Assembly (NCBI GenBank): GCA_943704495.1
Contig: CALSCR010002745.1
Location: forward strand, 1 to 51,523
Source of the DNA: Pigoraptor chileana
Lineage: Eukaryota; Opisthokonta; Filasterea
Direction: 5' to 3'
Length of the DNA: 51,523 bases
The translations under genes were made by a program, and so were the position numbers. Below are positions 1-12,741 of the stretch, one piece after another. The notes beneath the pieces were generated by a model, which saw only the letters and a list, made by a program, of their open reading frames with translations, searched no databases and was not told where the DNA came from. Numbering within the stretch: position 1 is the first letter of the stretch; every line of letters starts with the position of its first letter.

Positions 1-79
<79 letters not shown>

Positions 80-112
80 GCATACACACATACACACACG
101 CATACAGCAAGC
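1..112. repeat. (CA)n microsatellite
   Basis: Near-perfect CA dinucleotide run to about position 75, then a degenerate CA/CG tail. It opens the window, so its left end is not seen. Confidence 0.97.
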
Positions 113-575
113 GTGATTGTGCATCGGTGTGTCATTGAGGGCCAAAAGGCACACAACAGCCGTCCAATAGGAAGCGTGGACACTTTCAAATTCAATTTTA
201 ATGTGAAAACGCACCCCGATTTCACCTGCTTCATTCCACATTTTCAAATTAAATGCAGCCGATCATCTGACGGGGAAGCCCCGGAGGTTACCGTAGTCGT
301 AATACCCACTACAAATTCAACTTCAATCTCTATGGATATGCTTACAATAAGTACCTTACAATGCATCCGCTGAATTGACTATTGATGGTGATATAGTAAC
401 TGGCGCCTGCCAGAATTCTGTGTTCAGAAAAATGAGTATTTTTTTGCACACAGTTCACACTTATACTGCTGCAACACATCGGCAAGTCGTTTATGCCGCT
501 ACTTGCTATTAGAGGCTTGCTATTGTGTGTACGAAATGCAAGAGTGATGCGAGTGTATGCATTTGCGCGACGACT
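113..575. other. intergenic, nothing recognised
   Basis: The stretch lies 3' of the cyclophilin gene and has moderate AT content. No convincing exon, RNA gene or repeat was seen; short open frames here lack splice context and family resemblance. Confidence 0.5.
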
Positions 576-2004
576 TTAAAGTTGACCGCAATCGGCGATT
601 ACGACTGGCATGGTTGGCTTTCCCTCTGTGGTGCCGTATGATTCAATCCTGCGCACGACATCCATTCCATCAACAACCTTGCCGAAGACCTGCAAGTGTG
701 CGCAATAATGGTGCAAGATTTGATAAAATATTTCCAACACGAAGCGATTTCGTCCGTAGTCAGTGTCCAACATTTGTCTGTACAGTTGCATACTGATCCA
801 AGTGCATGTGAATCACTAAACTCACAACATGGATGCCATCGAGCTGTTTCAGGGCGGCTGCGGAAATGAAAAACTGCGAGGAATTTGTGTTTTTCCCAGA
901 ATTTGCCATCGACACAACGCCAGGCGCGTCATGCTTCAGACTGAGTCCGCCCTTTTCATCGTTGAATTTGCCGCCGTAGATGCTCTCGCCACCACTGCCA
1001 TCCTGGCGTACAATGTCACCTCCTTGGCACATGAATCCGGGAATAATCCGGTGGAAGGGCACACCCTGTGTGGTGGGAGTGTGTGTATATGTGTGTGTAT
1101 ATGTGTGCAGGTGTGCGTGATGCAAGCAGAGTTGTAATTAAAGGAGTGTTATAATCTAATTTGTCAGCGATGAGCCAGCAATTGCCACCCCTGCCACTGA
1201 TTACCTCTTACAAATAATGAAAATGCAAATTAAAAATACCGCCCAACAACACGAACATCGCAGCCACTTTGTCGAAACATCCACTTTGGCGCGCACACCA
1301 CATACCTTGTAGGATAGCGGCTTTCCGCTCTCTTTCCCTTTCCCTTTAACGCCGGTGCACAGACAGCGAAAGTTCTCGGCAGTTTTTGGCGCTGCATCCA
1401 CAAGCAATTCAATCACTATGCGTCCAGCCCTCAGCGATTTCAGAGGCTCAAACCGGGCTTCTCCTTGCCGAGTCCAAGTGGGATCATTTGCGTAATATTC
1501 TTTTACGAGCGCAACGTCGTCCTCTGTTAAATCCTTCATTCGTTTTATAAGATTAAGATAAGGACACAGAGCACGAGCGCTTAATAGATTAGGAGAAACG
1601 GACCGATCGACCGCAGCTTTTGTCAACCTTCTGGAAGCAAAAACGCTACAAGAGCACACCATTTACACACAAACAATAATGAAGTATATTTGCATGCACA
1701 CACACACCACCTCACACACATGTGCACATGCAAGCACACACACACACACACACTCATACACACACACACACCAGGATGCACATATGATGCACATACGCAT
1801 AAGTGCGGAAATACTGGCACGCTGTGGAAATGCCCACACACAAAAACGGACCTCCACACTTGCTGCAGTGATGCCATACTGCGATGCCGCCTCCAGCAGA
1901 AACTTATTTGCGCGGGCGACGGCCGATTGATGCCTCGCGTGCTCAGCAGCGTCACCGATATCAATGTCCAAAAAGACGCGCACGTTTTTCTTAGAGGTGT
2001 CCAT
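576..2004 (-). CDS. cyclophilin-type peptidyl-prolyl cis-trans isomerase
   Basis: Four exons: 1852-2004, 1306-1533, 826-1065 and 576-689, giving 244 aa with consistent phases. The protein begins VFLDIDIGD, then has a roughly 60-residue charged insert with [13 protein letters not shown] before the domain resumes at [20 protein letters not shown]. This split first strand is known in a cyclophilin subgroup of several protists. Core motifs follow: [22 protein letters not shown] and [18 protein letters not shown]. The catalytic FHR arginine and the QGGD loop are kept. The tryptophan of the usual WLDG motif, which binds cyclosporin, is a glutamine here (KQLDG), so drug affinity is probably low (inference). 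There is no signal peptide, so it is probably cytosolic or nuclear. Strong donors (GTGAGT, GTATGT) support the joins; the exon 2 acceptor AAG/GATTTA has a weak pyrimidine tract. Confidence 0.9.
1683..1773. repeat. degenerate CA-rich tract in cyclophilin intron 1
   Basis: Interrupted (CA)n with TG/CG changes, inside the intron between exons 1 and 2. It reads as (TG)n on the gene's sense strand. Confidence 0.8.
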
Positions 2005-2524
2005 GGCTAGACTGTGGGGAAGCCGGAATCGGATGTGCCAGTTGCAAAGCCGATTGATTGATCGACGCGAAATACTATTACTACTCTGTCTAGGCCCAGC
2101 AGTCGACTGACGTCACGTTAGAAATCATCAGTCGGGTAATGTAATGCGGTTTCGCTCACATAAAAATGTATTATAGTGGGAAAGAGGGGAGATCTTTTGG
2201 ACTTTGATTTGAGAAATTGTTTGTGCATACAACAACACATATAATAGAAGCCCCCTCTCTCATGGGAGACTGGGTTGAATGTGGACCTACCCACGTGACC
2301 GCAAAACACCCAAATATCATGAACAAAAACAGAAGCAGCAGCCCACAACAACAACATACACATTCATATTACGCAATGCCGATCTCTGTCCATTGGATCT
2401 GTGTTTTTATACCCTTTGCTTGTAGTAGAATAGAAAGTCCGAACATTTTTTCACTGATTTGGAGCACAAGATTGCCTCTACGAGACATAGTAGTTGCAGT
2501 TAACAGTTTGGTATTTTCATATGA
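2005..2524. other. intergenic, nothing recognised
   Basis: This is upstream of the cyclophilin start and downstream of the small minus-strand gene ending at 2525. It must hold the cyclophilin promoter. It carries an AT-rich stretch near 2320-2540; no motif could be assigned. Confidence 0.5.
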
Positions 2525-2841
2525 TCACGCAGGCATTGTTTTTTTTTTTTGGTTCTCTCCCAAGGAACACTGTCTATGAAGTATATTGTCGCATACGATT
2601 GATGAAAGTTGTGGAACTTCAAATGCATTTCTCTCAGTGAAGTCGGCATACTGTTTGGTGGGCTTAAAGGCAAAATAAACATACGAAAGCTCGCCAGGAA
2701 TTGGCTGAACCACTTCAAACTGAAAAGGCCGCACTCTTTTCGCAAACATTTCAGACTCAAATTCAATATGTTTGGGCGGATCAGCTGTTCATTGATTCTG
2801 TACACAGATGCCCCTCGACACAGCAGATTACCCCCCGACAT
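2525..2841 (-). CDS. small hypothetical protein, two exons
   Basis: The proposed model is a 10-nt first exon at 2832-2841 (ATG TCG GGG G) joined across a 47-nt intron (GTAATC...AACAG) to 2525-2784, giving 89 aa. The protein starts MSGADPPKHIEFESEMFAKR and continues with an aromatic-rich middle (FEVVQPIPGELSYVYFAF) and a basic end. It matches no family I recognise. Support: phases agree, the frame stays open, the residue mix looks natural, and it sits head-to-head with THOC5 (126 bp between start codons), an arrangement common in this window. The intron is unusually short, and an alternative donor (GTATGC, 2596) would move the 3' end. It could also be chance coding in a promoter region. Confidence 0.35.
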
Positions 2842-2967
2842 CTTGCAAACTGACACATTATGTTCAACTTTTAGAGGCACACAGCTGAAGGCCTTCACAA
2901 CCAACTATTTTTTTCATTGTCTTCTTCATCTGCCGTGGGTGTGAAGCTGCCTCACACGTTCGGGAAG

Positions 2968-4005
2968 ATGTCGGCGATGGAGGGTGTTGAGTTGGCTGCC
3001 GCGCAGGCAGGCGCATCTTTTGAGGCGGAGAGCAGGGCCGTCATTGCAGAAACACGGCAGAGTTTGAATGAGCTGCGTGATATCTGGGCTGCTCCTGAAA
3101 AGCCATTAAAGGTAGATCCCCACATCGAATCTCTTGTGTGTGTGTGTGTGTGTGTGGTGTATGAAGTGTTGTGTGGGGTTCGTATCCGTTCTTGTCATTA
3201 ATCTCTGCTTAGGCAATCCCAAAAACGACAGGATGTTGCTTGTTGACGCGGCATATTCGTTGTCCAAATGCTGTCATAATGTTTGCTTTGTTCTTGCAGA
3301 ACGGTACTGAGGCAGATCTTATCATGCGATGCTCCCTTCTGATGCTCGAGCTCAAGCGGATCAGCCGGGAGACTGCGGTGTCTGGCAAGGTGTGTATGGA
3401 GGCTGCGTGTGTGCCTTGTTGATGACCACACATGAGTATGCGTCTTCTGACTCAGGAACTTCTTATTGAAGATGCACATGTTGTCGTTGCAATAATTTTG
3501 ATTGTAACAGCCTCTTGAGACCCTGATCCGTTTTTTGTCTGTTGGTACATTCGAACCACCGCCTCTATTACGTATGTTTGTGTGTGTGTTTTTGCAGGCG
3601 CTTGGCAAGGACACGCTCGAAACCAAACAAAGGATAGACGGGCTTAATCTTCAGCTTCAAAACCTTCTGTATGAACGGGACCATCTTAACAAAGAGATCA
3701 AAAAGTGCCGCGATTTCAAGTCAGCGGACCAGGGCATCGAGCTCATCTCGGAAGAGCAGTTGTTGTCAGTGAGGCCAGAGGCGGCGGTGCTCGAGCCCCA
3801 TGGGGTATGTGTCCCGCTGTTTTTTGAGTGTGTGAGATCTGATCCGCTCGCTGTGTTTGTATGAGGGCTGCTTTGATGGCCTCCAAATGCGGTGTATATG
3901 AGTCTGCCCATGTTTGTTTATAAGCGCCGCCATCATGCGCGCCGGCCTCCATTGCATCTGTCTGTTTCGTCCGTTGCTTTTCGTGTAGCTCCCTTCTAAC
4001 AATTT

Positions 4006-4040
<35 letters not shown>

Positions 4041-5628
4041 ACCCAATCGCACGCTTTCTCAGCGTATGTTGTCCCGGCTGAACCTTGAGCTCGAGGAACG
4101 CAAGCGGCTGGGCACTGTCCACGCCGACCTCGTGAAGCGCAAACAGTCCGTCACCGAAGAGATTGCCGCCCGACGCAAGACGCTGGATGGTGTGAGTACG
4201 CATCTCGAAGGCGTGCTCAAAGCGACGGCCCCTCTCGGCGACTTTCTCGCAGCGGGCGACAACCGCGCGCCCGTGTCATCCTCGCTCTCTCTTGCCGGGA
4301 ACACGTCGGCGGCATCGCTCCTCCCCCGATCGCTATACATTGTCTATGTCCACGCATCGGCGTGTGCAAGCGCATTTGGAACGCCAAAGTCGATATCAAT
4401 TGTCGGGGATCTTACCGATGCGCGCTCGTTCAACGACGCGAATACCGAGAATTTGTGGCGAGGGAGCGATGCTCTGGAGGACGAAGATGACACGGAAGAG
4501 GGCGCAGTGGGTCGTGACGATACAGGGCAGCCCGCACAGGTGCGGCGGCGACGCAACACAACCGCAAGCATGCTGGAAGAGCGGAAAAAGGCGCTCATCC
4601 GGCGCCATCCGCTGTCGGTGGAGGCTGTGATCGAGTGCGTCGAGGGCATCTCGGTGACAGTGCGGTTTGAGTATGTTCCCGTCATGGCGATTGTGACTGC
4701 GCACGCGTATGCACACGATCCAAAGGGCCCCGCTGACCGCGCTAAGACCGCGCTTACCGGCGACGCGCTTCTCGCAGAGCTTTATCCGGGAGACTCGGGG
4801 CTTCAGCTGCCCACACCCTCGGCGTACCTGCGTCTGGATGCGTCTGGACTCAAGGACTTGGATGCGGCGACGTTCCGCGAAATCGGGCGTCCGTTTCGCT
4901 GGGCTCAGTGGATTGGCGGCCTCGATGCGCTCCCACCGCCGGAAATGCTTGCGCCGAACACATCCGGGGGTACGGTCGACGCGTTGCCAACGTCGCGACA
5001 CCACACGGCGCAGATATTCGCGGCGCTTAGGGAGCGCGTTGCTGCACGTGTTGCACTATACGGGCTGGGGCAGAAGCTTCTTGCCCGCGCAAAGGAAGTG
5101 CCGCTGACACCCGCCGCCGCAAAACTGTTTAATTTGAAGCCGCTGTCATCCATGGCCGATTTTCGGGAGATTTCTGAGGATGAGTTCCGAGAGACGGCAT
5201 CGAAAAGGGCTGGCAGTGCCTCTGAGCATTATTCGGGGGTTGTAGGAGTGCGGTACTTCAGGGCCACGTTTACGAGGGATACCGGTATGGATGTTTGCCT
5301 CATGTACACACACACACACACACACTCACTCACTCACACTCACTCACTCACACATGAAATACACTGACCTGAATCTTCCACCTCGCTTTCTTTCTCTGTC
5401 TCTTTCTCTCCTTGGAGTCCATGGGCACGCCGAAGACACTGAATACCACGTCTCTCTTTCTCTCCATCTTGTACACAACACGTACACAGCGTCGCTCTCT
5501 ACCGTGATTGCAGTGCATCCGGCCTATCCCCTCCAGGCACCCATATTCCGTGCGTGGTTTTCGGAGCCTTATGCCAACAACGTCGAGGATGTGCGGGTGC
5601 GTTTCAGCAGTGCTGTGTGTGTGCAGTG

Positions 5629-5666
<38 letters not shown>

Positions 5667-6514
5667 CCTTCTATAGTTCTCCCGTTGAGCTGGCGAAAAC
5701 ACTTGTTCGTTGAAGCGCTGTCCACTCGCATCGTTACGTGTCGTGGTTTTGTAAAAATTCACACGAAGAGGTGTGCTCAAATTGTGTTGTGTGCGTGTGT
5801 TCACGTTTCCCTTCTGCCACATTTGCCCGGGTGCTCTCATTGCTCTCAACATAGACGATTGAGCGGGAGGTAAACGGTCAGTACCCGGACATCACAGTCG
5901 GTGGCGAGGAGCACTTTTTGCTCGCGAACCAGCTGAGGATGCTTCAGGTGTGTGCGTGCGTGTGTGAATATGTCTGCGTGTCTTAGTGTGCTTGTGTGTG
6001 TATCTGTGTGGGTCTACTTCTTTGCGTCTGTTTGGTTATGTTCATTTCGCATTATATGTGACGATTCTGACAGCTTTTTAAGCAGATTGCGTATCATTTG
6101 TTTGCTGATGTGGATTGACATTGTCCCCCACGTGTACAGATGTGCTTTGACATTTTCGTCGAGACGGAGAAAAGCGGTGAAGAGTCGAGTGGGCGGATAT
6201 TCTTGCGGAAGCACAAGTGAGTGTCGCGTGCTGTTGTGGCCGTTGAGCATTGTGATCCCGCGACTGCTCTTATCGTCTGAATTCCATTTTCGCACTCGCG
6301 CAAGGACTCCGTTGGCGTCTGTGGATAGTGCGTTAGTCTGCCTCTATCCCTCCTTTGGACTTGATGTACTTGTGCCCAAGGCCTGTCTTGAGTACTGAAG
6401 ATCTATCCACCACTCCTCTCCCTCTCCACCTCTGTCGCGTGGTTTTTTAGGGGCCGCGACCGTGCGCGTCCCTTCAAGTTCAACCATCTCATCGCCTTCT
6501 TCAATCCGCGCTGA
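2968..6514 (+). CDS. THOC5: THO complex subunit 5 (THOC5) homologue
   Basis: Eight exons: 2968-3111, 3300-3389, 3598-3804, 4063-5284, 5418-5596, 5855-5947, 6140-6216 and 6451-6514. The sum is 2076 nt, 691 aa, near the human length of 683. THOC5 belongs to the nuclear THO/TREX complex, which couples transcription to mRNA export. Diagnostic stretches are LQNLLYERDHLNKEIKKCRD followed by ELISEEQLL in exon 3, and the coiled coil RLNLELEERKRL with LKATAPLGDFL at the start of exon 4. The C-terminus ends RPFKFNHLIAFFNPR. The central part of exon 4 has an acidic linker (EDEDDTEEG). The exon 5 acceptor could be at 5418 or, in the same frame, 5436; the first follows a long pyrimidine tract and carries a copy of the dispersed intronic repeat. 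Introns are GT-rich. Confidence 0.9.
3132..3164. repeat. (GT)n in THOC5 intron 1
   Basis: Short TG dinucleotide run about 20 nt after the 5' splice site at 3112. Confidence 0.9.
4006..4040. repeat. (CA)n in THOC5 intron 3
   Basis: CA dinucleotide run just upstream of the exon 4 acceptor (AG at 4061-4062). It provides much of the sequence where a pyrimidine tract would be expected. Confidence 0.9.
5306..5353. repeat. (CA)n then (TCAC)n in THOC5 intron 4
   Basis: A CA run that changes to ACTC tetranucleotide repeats, just before the branch-site-like sequence at 5361. Confidence 0.9.
5361..5443 (+). repeat. dispersed intronic repeat, copy at a real 3' splice site
   Basis: Sense-strand copy: ACACTGACCTGAATC at 5361-5375, a pyrimidine tract, then GGAGTCCATGGGCACGCC ending GAAGACACTGAA at 5414-5443. 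The AG at 5416-5417 is the proposed acceptor of THOC5 exon 5, so this copy overlaps an exon start. Confidence 0.65.
5617..5664. repeat. (TG)n in THOC5 intron 5
   Basis: Long TG run, slightly interrupted, within the intron that starts at 5597. Confidence 0.95.
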
Positions 6515-7140
6515 TTCTCCCACGATTTCAGAGGGTCTCTGCGCTGTTTTGTACATGCAATGCTCTGCCTGTTCATGCGCTTACTCCCCCCCCCCCACAA
6601 CGTTGTATTTCTGGTTGAGGATGATGTGTGGGCGGTAGACGCACTGTGCTATAGAACAAGCCAATCGCCCGTGCCAATTTTGCTAATTCGGCCGTTGATT
6701 GGCGAATTAAAGTTGGGCTGAAGCAACGGTGGCAGTGTGTGATGCACGCGCAAGTTGTGTTTGGTTTTGGGAATCCTTTTGCTTTCTTTTCGTAAAGGCA
6801 TTTGATGATGCACATATCATACACGAGGACAAGTGAACAAAAGGACGCTGTGGAGTGGATGGAATTCACACCCACGATAGAACGCATAGGAAACAGAAAA
6901 CAACTCATACAAACAACAGGAAACAACTCGCACAAACAAACAAAAACCCGTGCAGATCAAGAGAAGAAAAACACGCGCATTTCCACAGCACGCGAAAGAA
7001 TATGAAAAGACGGAGAGTACACAAAAAAAGCTGAAGACTTGGGAGTCCCACCGGCACATACATGAGGGTACGAAGGGGGGGGGGGAGAGAGAGAGCGCGT
7101 GTGTTAAAGAGAAAGAAAGAGAGCAAACACACGCACATTT
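6515..7140. other. tail-to-tail spacer, THOC5 and IFT140
   Basis: The two genes converge here, so it should hold both 3' UTRs and poly(A) sites. It contains a C11 run (6586-6596) and a G11 run (7075-7085) followed by GA-rich sequence. No other gene was seen. Confidence 0.6.
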
Positions 7141-10100
7141 TCATCGCTCGTCAATGTCCTCCCGGATGTCATCATCGTCGTCGTATCCCCGCCGCGATTG
7201 CGCAGTCGTTGGGCGCGGCATTTGCATTTGCTGCTGCGGCTGCGCCCTCGGCGTCTCTCCCTGTCGCTTCATGGGCACGCCGACCTCCCGGTGGATAGCC
7301 TCGAGCGTGTTCACGTCGATGAAATACGCCGCATTGACGTTTGGAAGGCGCTGTCGCATGGTCTCAAGGAGGGCGTATGCGCGGCGGAAGTCGTTGCGGC
7401 TGGCGGAGAACTCAATAAGCAGACCGTACACATCGCCGGCACGCACGGCAGACTCCAGGTCGGGCTCTTCCAAGAGCACCTGGCACTGGCGGACCATCTC
7501 ATCGGGGTCCGTCGCACCAAGCTTCCTCGCCGCAACAAATTTGTTGACGAGGTGGATGCGGTTCTGCAGCGTGGCGACGGCGGCCTCCTGCTCGGCGGGA
7601 TCGCGCATCTTGGCCTTTGTCATGCACTTGAACGACTCCTTGAGCGCCCCGAGCGCCTTCTCGTAGTTCTGGTACTCGTCGATTTCCACCTGCGCGCACG
7701 CGTCGTAAAATCCGGCGAGAGAGTCCAGGGCGCGCCCCTTTGTGTAGAATCCAATAATGTTCTTCATGATCTCGGGGTCGCTGCGCCAATCGAGCGTCTG
7801 CAGGTAGTTGGCCGCCATCACGTAAATGTCCTTATTGCGCGAGACACCCGCGAAAAACACAATCTTCTCAGTGTCACCCGACTTGAGAAGCGCCTTCATT
7901 GCCTGCACTTTATCGCCCGCCTGCGTGAACTTCTTGCACGCCAAGTGGTACGACCTTTGCTGGAGACACGCGTCGCCGATGCGGAGCAGCAGCTTCTGGC
8001 GGACGGCCGTGTCCGCTTCGCTCTCCTTTCCATCCTTGGCCGACGGCGGCGTCGACATGCGCTCGGCCATGTCCTCCGTGATCGGGATGGCATGGTCAAG
8101 ACACATTCCAATCGCATCCTCGTGCTTCTTGGCAACAAGCATAAGCTGCACGGCCTTCTCGTACTGCTGGTGCTCAATAAAGAATGCAGCGCACCGATTC
8201 ACAGTCTCGGGATCCGTCCGCTCGTCCAGATCCTCCGCAATCTGGCGCAGAGCATCAAACTGCTGCGTGCGGAAGCACATATCAAGTGCGCGCGAAATCT
8301 CCCCGGCGCGGTGGTAAAGCACAATGGCCTTGTCGGTCATACCCTGCTTCGCTTCGTAGTACCGGGCGGCGTCCAGCATGTCCTCTGGCTGCGCCTGCAG
8401 GGCAAGGTTCATGACCTCGTGGTCCATCTGATGCTCCTTTGCGAGGCGGATGGCGTGGTTGAAGCAGCGCGCGCGAGAGAAATAGCGCACGGCCTGCCGG
8501 AAGTCCTCCTGTGCCTCGTACTGCTGCGCCAGGTGGTAGCACGCGAGCGGATCCTCCGTGTCGTTTGCGATCTCGTTAGCCTTTTCGAGGTTGCCGCAGA
8601 GGCAGTACACGCGCACAACAGAGAGGTGGTCACGTGCAGACTCGTAATACTGCATTGCAGTGTCCATTTCGCCCGCACTCTCGGCAAATTGCGCCCACCA
8701 CTTGCGAAGCTGCGGGTCGCTCGACCGATTCACATACGCTTCGAGCTCAACGGGCCTGTCGCTCAGCATCCGGGGCACTTCAAAGCGGTGCGTCTCCGAT
8801 CGTTCATACATGTCGATCGCCCGCGAGATCTCGCCAGAAGCCTCGAGAAACTTTCCGAACGCATAGCACGTGCCACGGAGGTTGATCCTGTCATTCTTCG
8901 ACGCAATGGCGATCGCCTTTTCCCACTGCCCGCCAGCCTGGTAAAACTTGTTCAGAAGGTCGTACCGCCCGCAGCTAATGTACAGCCGCTCTGCCTCGTC
9001 GAGGAATCCAACGTGCACGGCAAGTGACGCAACGCGCGCGTCGAGCTCAGGCTCCTTCATCGCCTCGCGGAGAGCCTTTGCGCCGGCGGCATTTCCCATG
9101 TGTCCGAGGCAGAGTGCGGCGACATCCAGACGCTTTGTCTTGACGCACATCCGCGCCATATTCTCCCACACAGAGCCACTCTTGATAAGCTTGACAGCCT
9201 TGAACGCCTCGTCCATGTTGCCCACGGTCATGTGGAAGCTAAAATCAACCATTGCGCTGCGCGTGCCGGCATCACAGTCTTCAAGACCCACGAAATCGCG
9301 TATGGGACGGCCGACGACAAGACGCTGGCCGGGCTGCGTGTCACCAGACGCCCTCCTCGCGAAAAAGAGAAACGGAAGCTCAACGCCGAGTAGGCAGTCG
9401 AACCCAGGCTCCAGTGCGTTACCGGGCTGCATGAAGAGACCCCCGGACTCGGGAGATGCGAAAATCGTCGCAATTTCAGTGTCCACGCCGAGACCCGGAT
9501 GCAGCGGGCGGGCTTCGATGATGAGAACCTTTGTCTCATGGGGGTCCCAATAATGCCTCAGCGGAACGCGACCGGTGGGCCCAAAGTCAAACGAAAACAG
9601 TGCGTCAGACTCGACGTCCCACACGTGGATGCGCGAATCGGCAAGACCACTGGCTGCGCTCAACGACGGCTTGGTGGTGAGAATGCTCACGCGCGTCCCG
9701 GCACAGTTGATGCGCGCAGAAATAACGCTGCCCGCGCCCGTCACAGCCTCCAGAATGTTTTTGCCAACAGTGTGAGGGCGGACCTCGCGGCGGGATATGT
9801 CGTACACGCGCACAAATCCGTGAGAAGTGGCAACGACAATGTACCCCTTGATTGCGTCGATAAAAATGGGGTCGCCCTCTGCCTCAGAGAGGGTGAGAGT
9901 TTGCTTGGGCGTGCCGTTGAATGTGCACACCTGAACCTTACCAGCTTCGCCAATGAATATGGACGAATCCGACACGGCAAACGTCTGCGAGGTGCTTGCA
10001 AAAGACCCCAGGGGACGCACGATAGGCGGCTCCTGCGCAAGCTCAAATGTCTCCACCTGCTTTCCATTCCAGATGGCGATGTTGTCCCGCGTCACGTACA

Positions 10101-12741
10101 CTCCTTTGATGTGCATCTCCGACTTGACCTCGGCGTCCGTCGCAAATCCGTGGCGTTCAATGGCAAGCCGACTCGGCGTGGTCTGCACCGCGCCAACACC
10201 GTCGCGAAAGTGGTGGACCATCACGTGCTCATCGAGAATCTTGATCATGTCGTGCATGTTTGCCGCAAGTAGGTTGCGCCGCGAGCCCCACGACACCTGT
10301 CGCACGTTGCCTCCCACATCCGACGGCGGAAGAAACTCCCAGCACGAGCGGCCGTCATCACGCGAACTGTTCATGTCCCATCTGCAATAGCACGAATGGC
10401 ATGTCATGCGGCAAGAGAAAGAGTCAGCATTAGAAAACGTGGCGCATTACAAACGTAGAAACCAAAACAATGCATCCGAGGGAAGCGGTTGCCATTAGGG
10501 AGGTATTGGGGAGGTAATGGTGAGGTCACGACACACGGCGAGACGCACCCGACAAAGCGCCACATGACCACTTGGCCCTTGTTTGTTCCCGCGGCCAGAA
10601 TTCCCTTCATCGGGCAATACGCGGCGCATTGGATGTGACATGAGTCGTTGAAGCCGCTGTGTGCAGCGAGGGAGAGCACATAGTTGTCATCCTTTTCGAG
10701 ATCCCACACGCGAATCTTGCTCTCTCCAGAAGCCGTTGCCAGAAGGCCCATGCCCGCCCAGATGATGTCGGACGGCGTCGGTCCCATACTCAGTTTAACC
10801 TGCGTCCCAAAAACAAAAAATTGCCCGCGGAATGGCCAGAGAGACATTTCTAAGAAGAGAAGAGAATACCCGAACGATCCGGCCCTATGCGCAATTGAGA
10901 GCTTCACCAAGAGCCAGCACATGCACACGTCCACGCACTCGCATAGCTTCAACACTAACAAAATAGCATGCATACCTCCATGAGCTTGTAAGGCTTTCCA
11001 TCGCGGGGCACGACATGCTGCGAGAGCATCATTGACTTTGTGATTGCGAGGACAACGTCCCTGCCATCGTAAAAGAGAAGCTGCTGCAAGGGTTCGCCAA
11101 CCATGAAGGCTTCGATGCACTGTCCGCAGTCATCGGCAAGGTACACGATACCCTTTTCTCCGCCAAAGAAGAAGGGCGGGCACTCCGCTGGGGGAAGCGG
11201 GTTGCGGCCGCCCGCAGCACCGGCCATGCCACCCGCAATACCCCCCGGATTTGTCCGCTGGGCACGCCTCCATGACGCATCGGCGCCACCCTGTCCGTCA
11301 GCACCATTGATGCGGGAGAACGCGCCTGCTTCAGCAAGGCTCGCGCTGCGTGGAGACAGCATTGCATTGTGTTGAGATGCGGAACTAGGCTTGCATTTTT
11401 TGTACCAAGGACGGCACTCCGGGAACATGACACCGTGAAATCCAGTGAACTGCCAGGGAACATCTCCATAATAATGACAAACTAATATTACTGAGAATGG
11501 CGAATGCGCCCGTTCATGATTAGTAAGAGCTGCGAAATAGCAACACGGTCAGGGCATGCCAAGCGACCGTCGCCCCTACCTGAGATCAAGCTTGTCAGAG
11601 ATGAGGGCACGGAACACGCAGTGTGTCATCGCGCCTGCCTTGCGGTACTGGCACATTGGGGTAATACGTCCCCGCTGGTCCGCACGCCAGACACCCACGA
11701 CACCATCCTGCGGCATCGGATCGAATTGCAATTTGATCACCAGAAATTTGAGTCCAGGGAGGCACGGATTGGATCATAAGCTCAATCACACTACCACGCT
11801 GCCCCTCTCGGCCATGAGTGCTCAGGTGCCCTATAATAAGCGCGCTGGGTGAGGTGAACAATTGCTACGCGCTGTACGTTTTGGCTCGATACTGCATGCG
11901 GAGCCGGTCGTGCTTTGCAATCCGTGACAACAACTGCGACTGACCTCGTCTCCCGAAATGAGACGCGTTCCCAGTGAGTTCCACTCGAGGAATCGGATGC
12001 GCGCTTTGTGCACGGAGGTATCTTCGTGAAGAAAGTGTTCATGCTCATTCCAAAGTGAGATGGTACCTGGATCGGTCGAACGGCACGAATCAGTTAGTGG
12101 CGCAATAAAATTTGTGGTACAATCGCAGGCGAGGGGAATTCGGAAGGCATTCATGCAGCGCACTACAACACACGCGCACAATCGCATGATTCCGGTCGGA
12201 AGAGCAACTACTAGGAAGTTGTGTTTTGAAAAAATCGCGATTGCATTTGCATCTTCCGAAGTTGACAGCGACGCGGCGACAAATGAGTCAATCCGGTGCA
12301 CCCACCTGTGTCCCAGCCCATGCCGAGCACCTTTCGCAACGGATGCCACTTGATAGCGGACACAAGGAAAGGATTGGAGATGGACGCAGTTTCGACATGC
12401 TCTCCCTACACATTTAGAAACGAGCATTCTGTTTGTGTGAATTTGAATCCTTTGCACCTCTGTGATTTCAGCCCGCTAAGTGGTATCACAGCAATCAAAA
12501 TTAGATCTCAACAACAAGAAAAGCAATAATCCGCATTCCACATTCCCAATACAACAAACCCATCACGCTATTTAAAACAAACCTCATCGAGGTAGAAGCG
12601 CACTGTGCATCCGACCACTCCTGCCCGATCCTCGGTCGCCGCGACAGCGAGGATAGGGTAATTGTTGTGCCATGCCAGATGGGTTGTGGTACCCGTGTCG
12701 TTTTCAGGGCGCTGAATCTTAGTGTCAAAAAACAGCGCCAT
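7141..12741 (-). CDS. IFT140: intraflagellar transport protein 140 (IFT-A core subunit)
   Basis: Seven exons: 12583-12741, 12306-12405, 11945-12066, 11580-11707, 10976-11384, 10549-10799 and 7141-10381. They sum to 4410 nt, 1469 aa; human IFT140 is about 1462 aa. It is a core subunit of the IFT-A complex in retrograde transport along the axoneme and ciliary membrane-protein entry. The N-terminal half is WD40 β-propeller (MALFFDTKIQ, LSGD-type strands, IRVWDLEKDDNYVLS, NKGQVVMWRFVGWDM). The C-terminal half is TPR solenoid, highly typical at ENMARMCVKTKRLDVA, RYDLLNKFYQAGGQWEKA and HRFEVPRMLS. The exon 5 acceptor at 11384 was chosen because only it restores the frame. Exon 5 carries a Gly/Ala-rich insert absent from animal forms I know. 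The tail is acidic (YDDDDDIREDIDER). The gene implies a ciliated or flagellated life stage. Confidence 0.97.

Noticed and set aside
7198-9027. 609-codon open frame on the plus strand
   Set aside because: It lies antisense to the IFT140 TPR region, which is unmistakable on the minus strand; the residue mix (Leu/Arg/His-rich) is that of a GC-rich shadow frame.
11385-11449. Alternative IFT140 exon 5 acceptor at 11449
   Set aside because: It breaks the phase from exon 4; the acceptor at 11384 gives a continuous frame and the expected total length.
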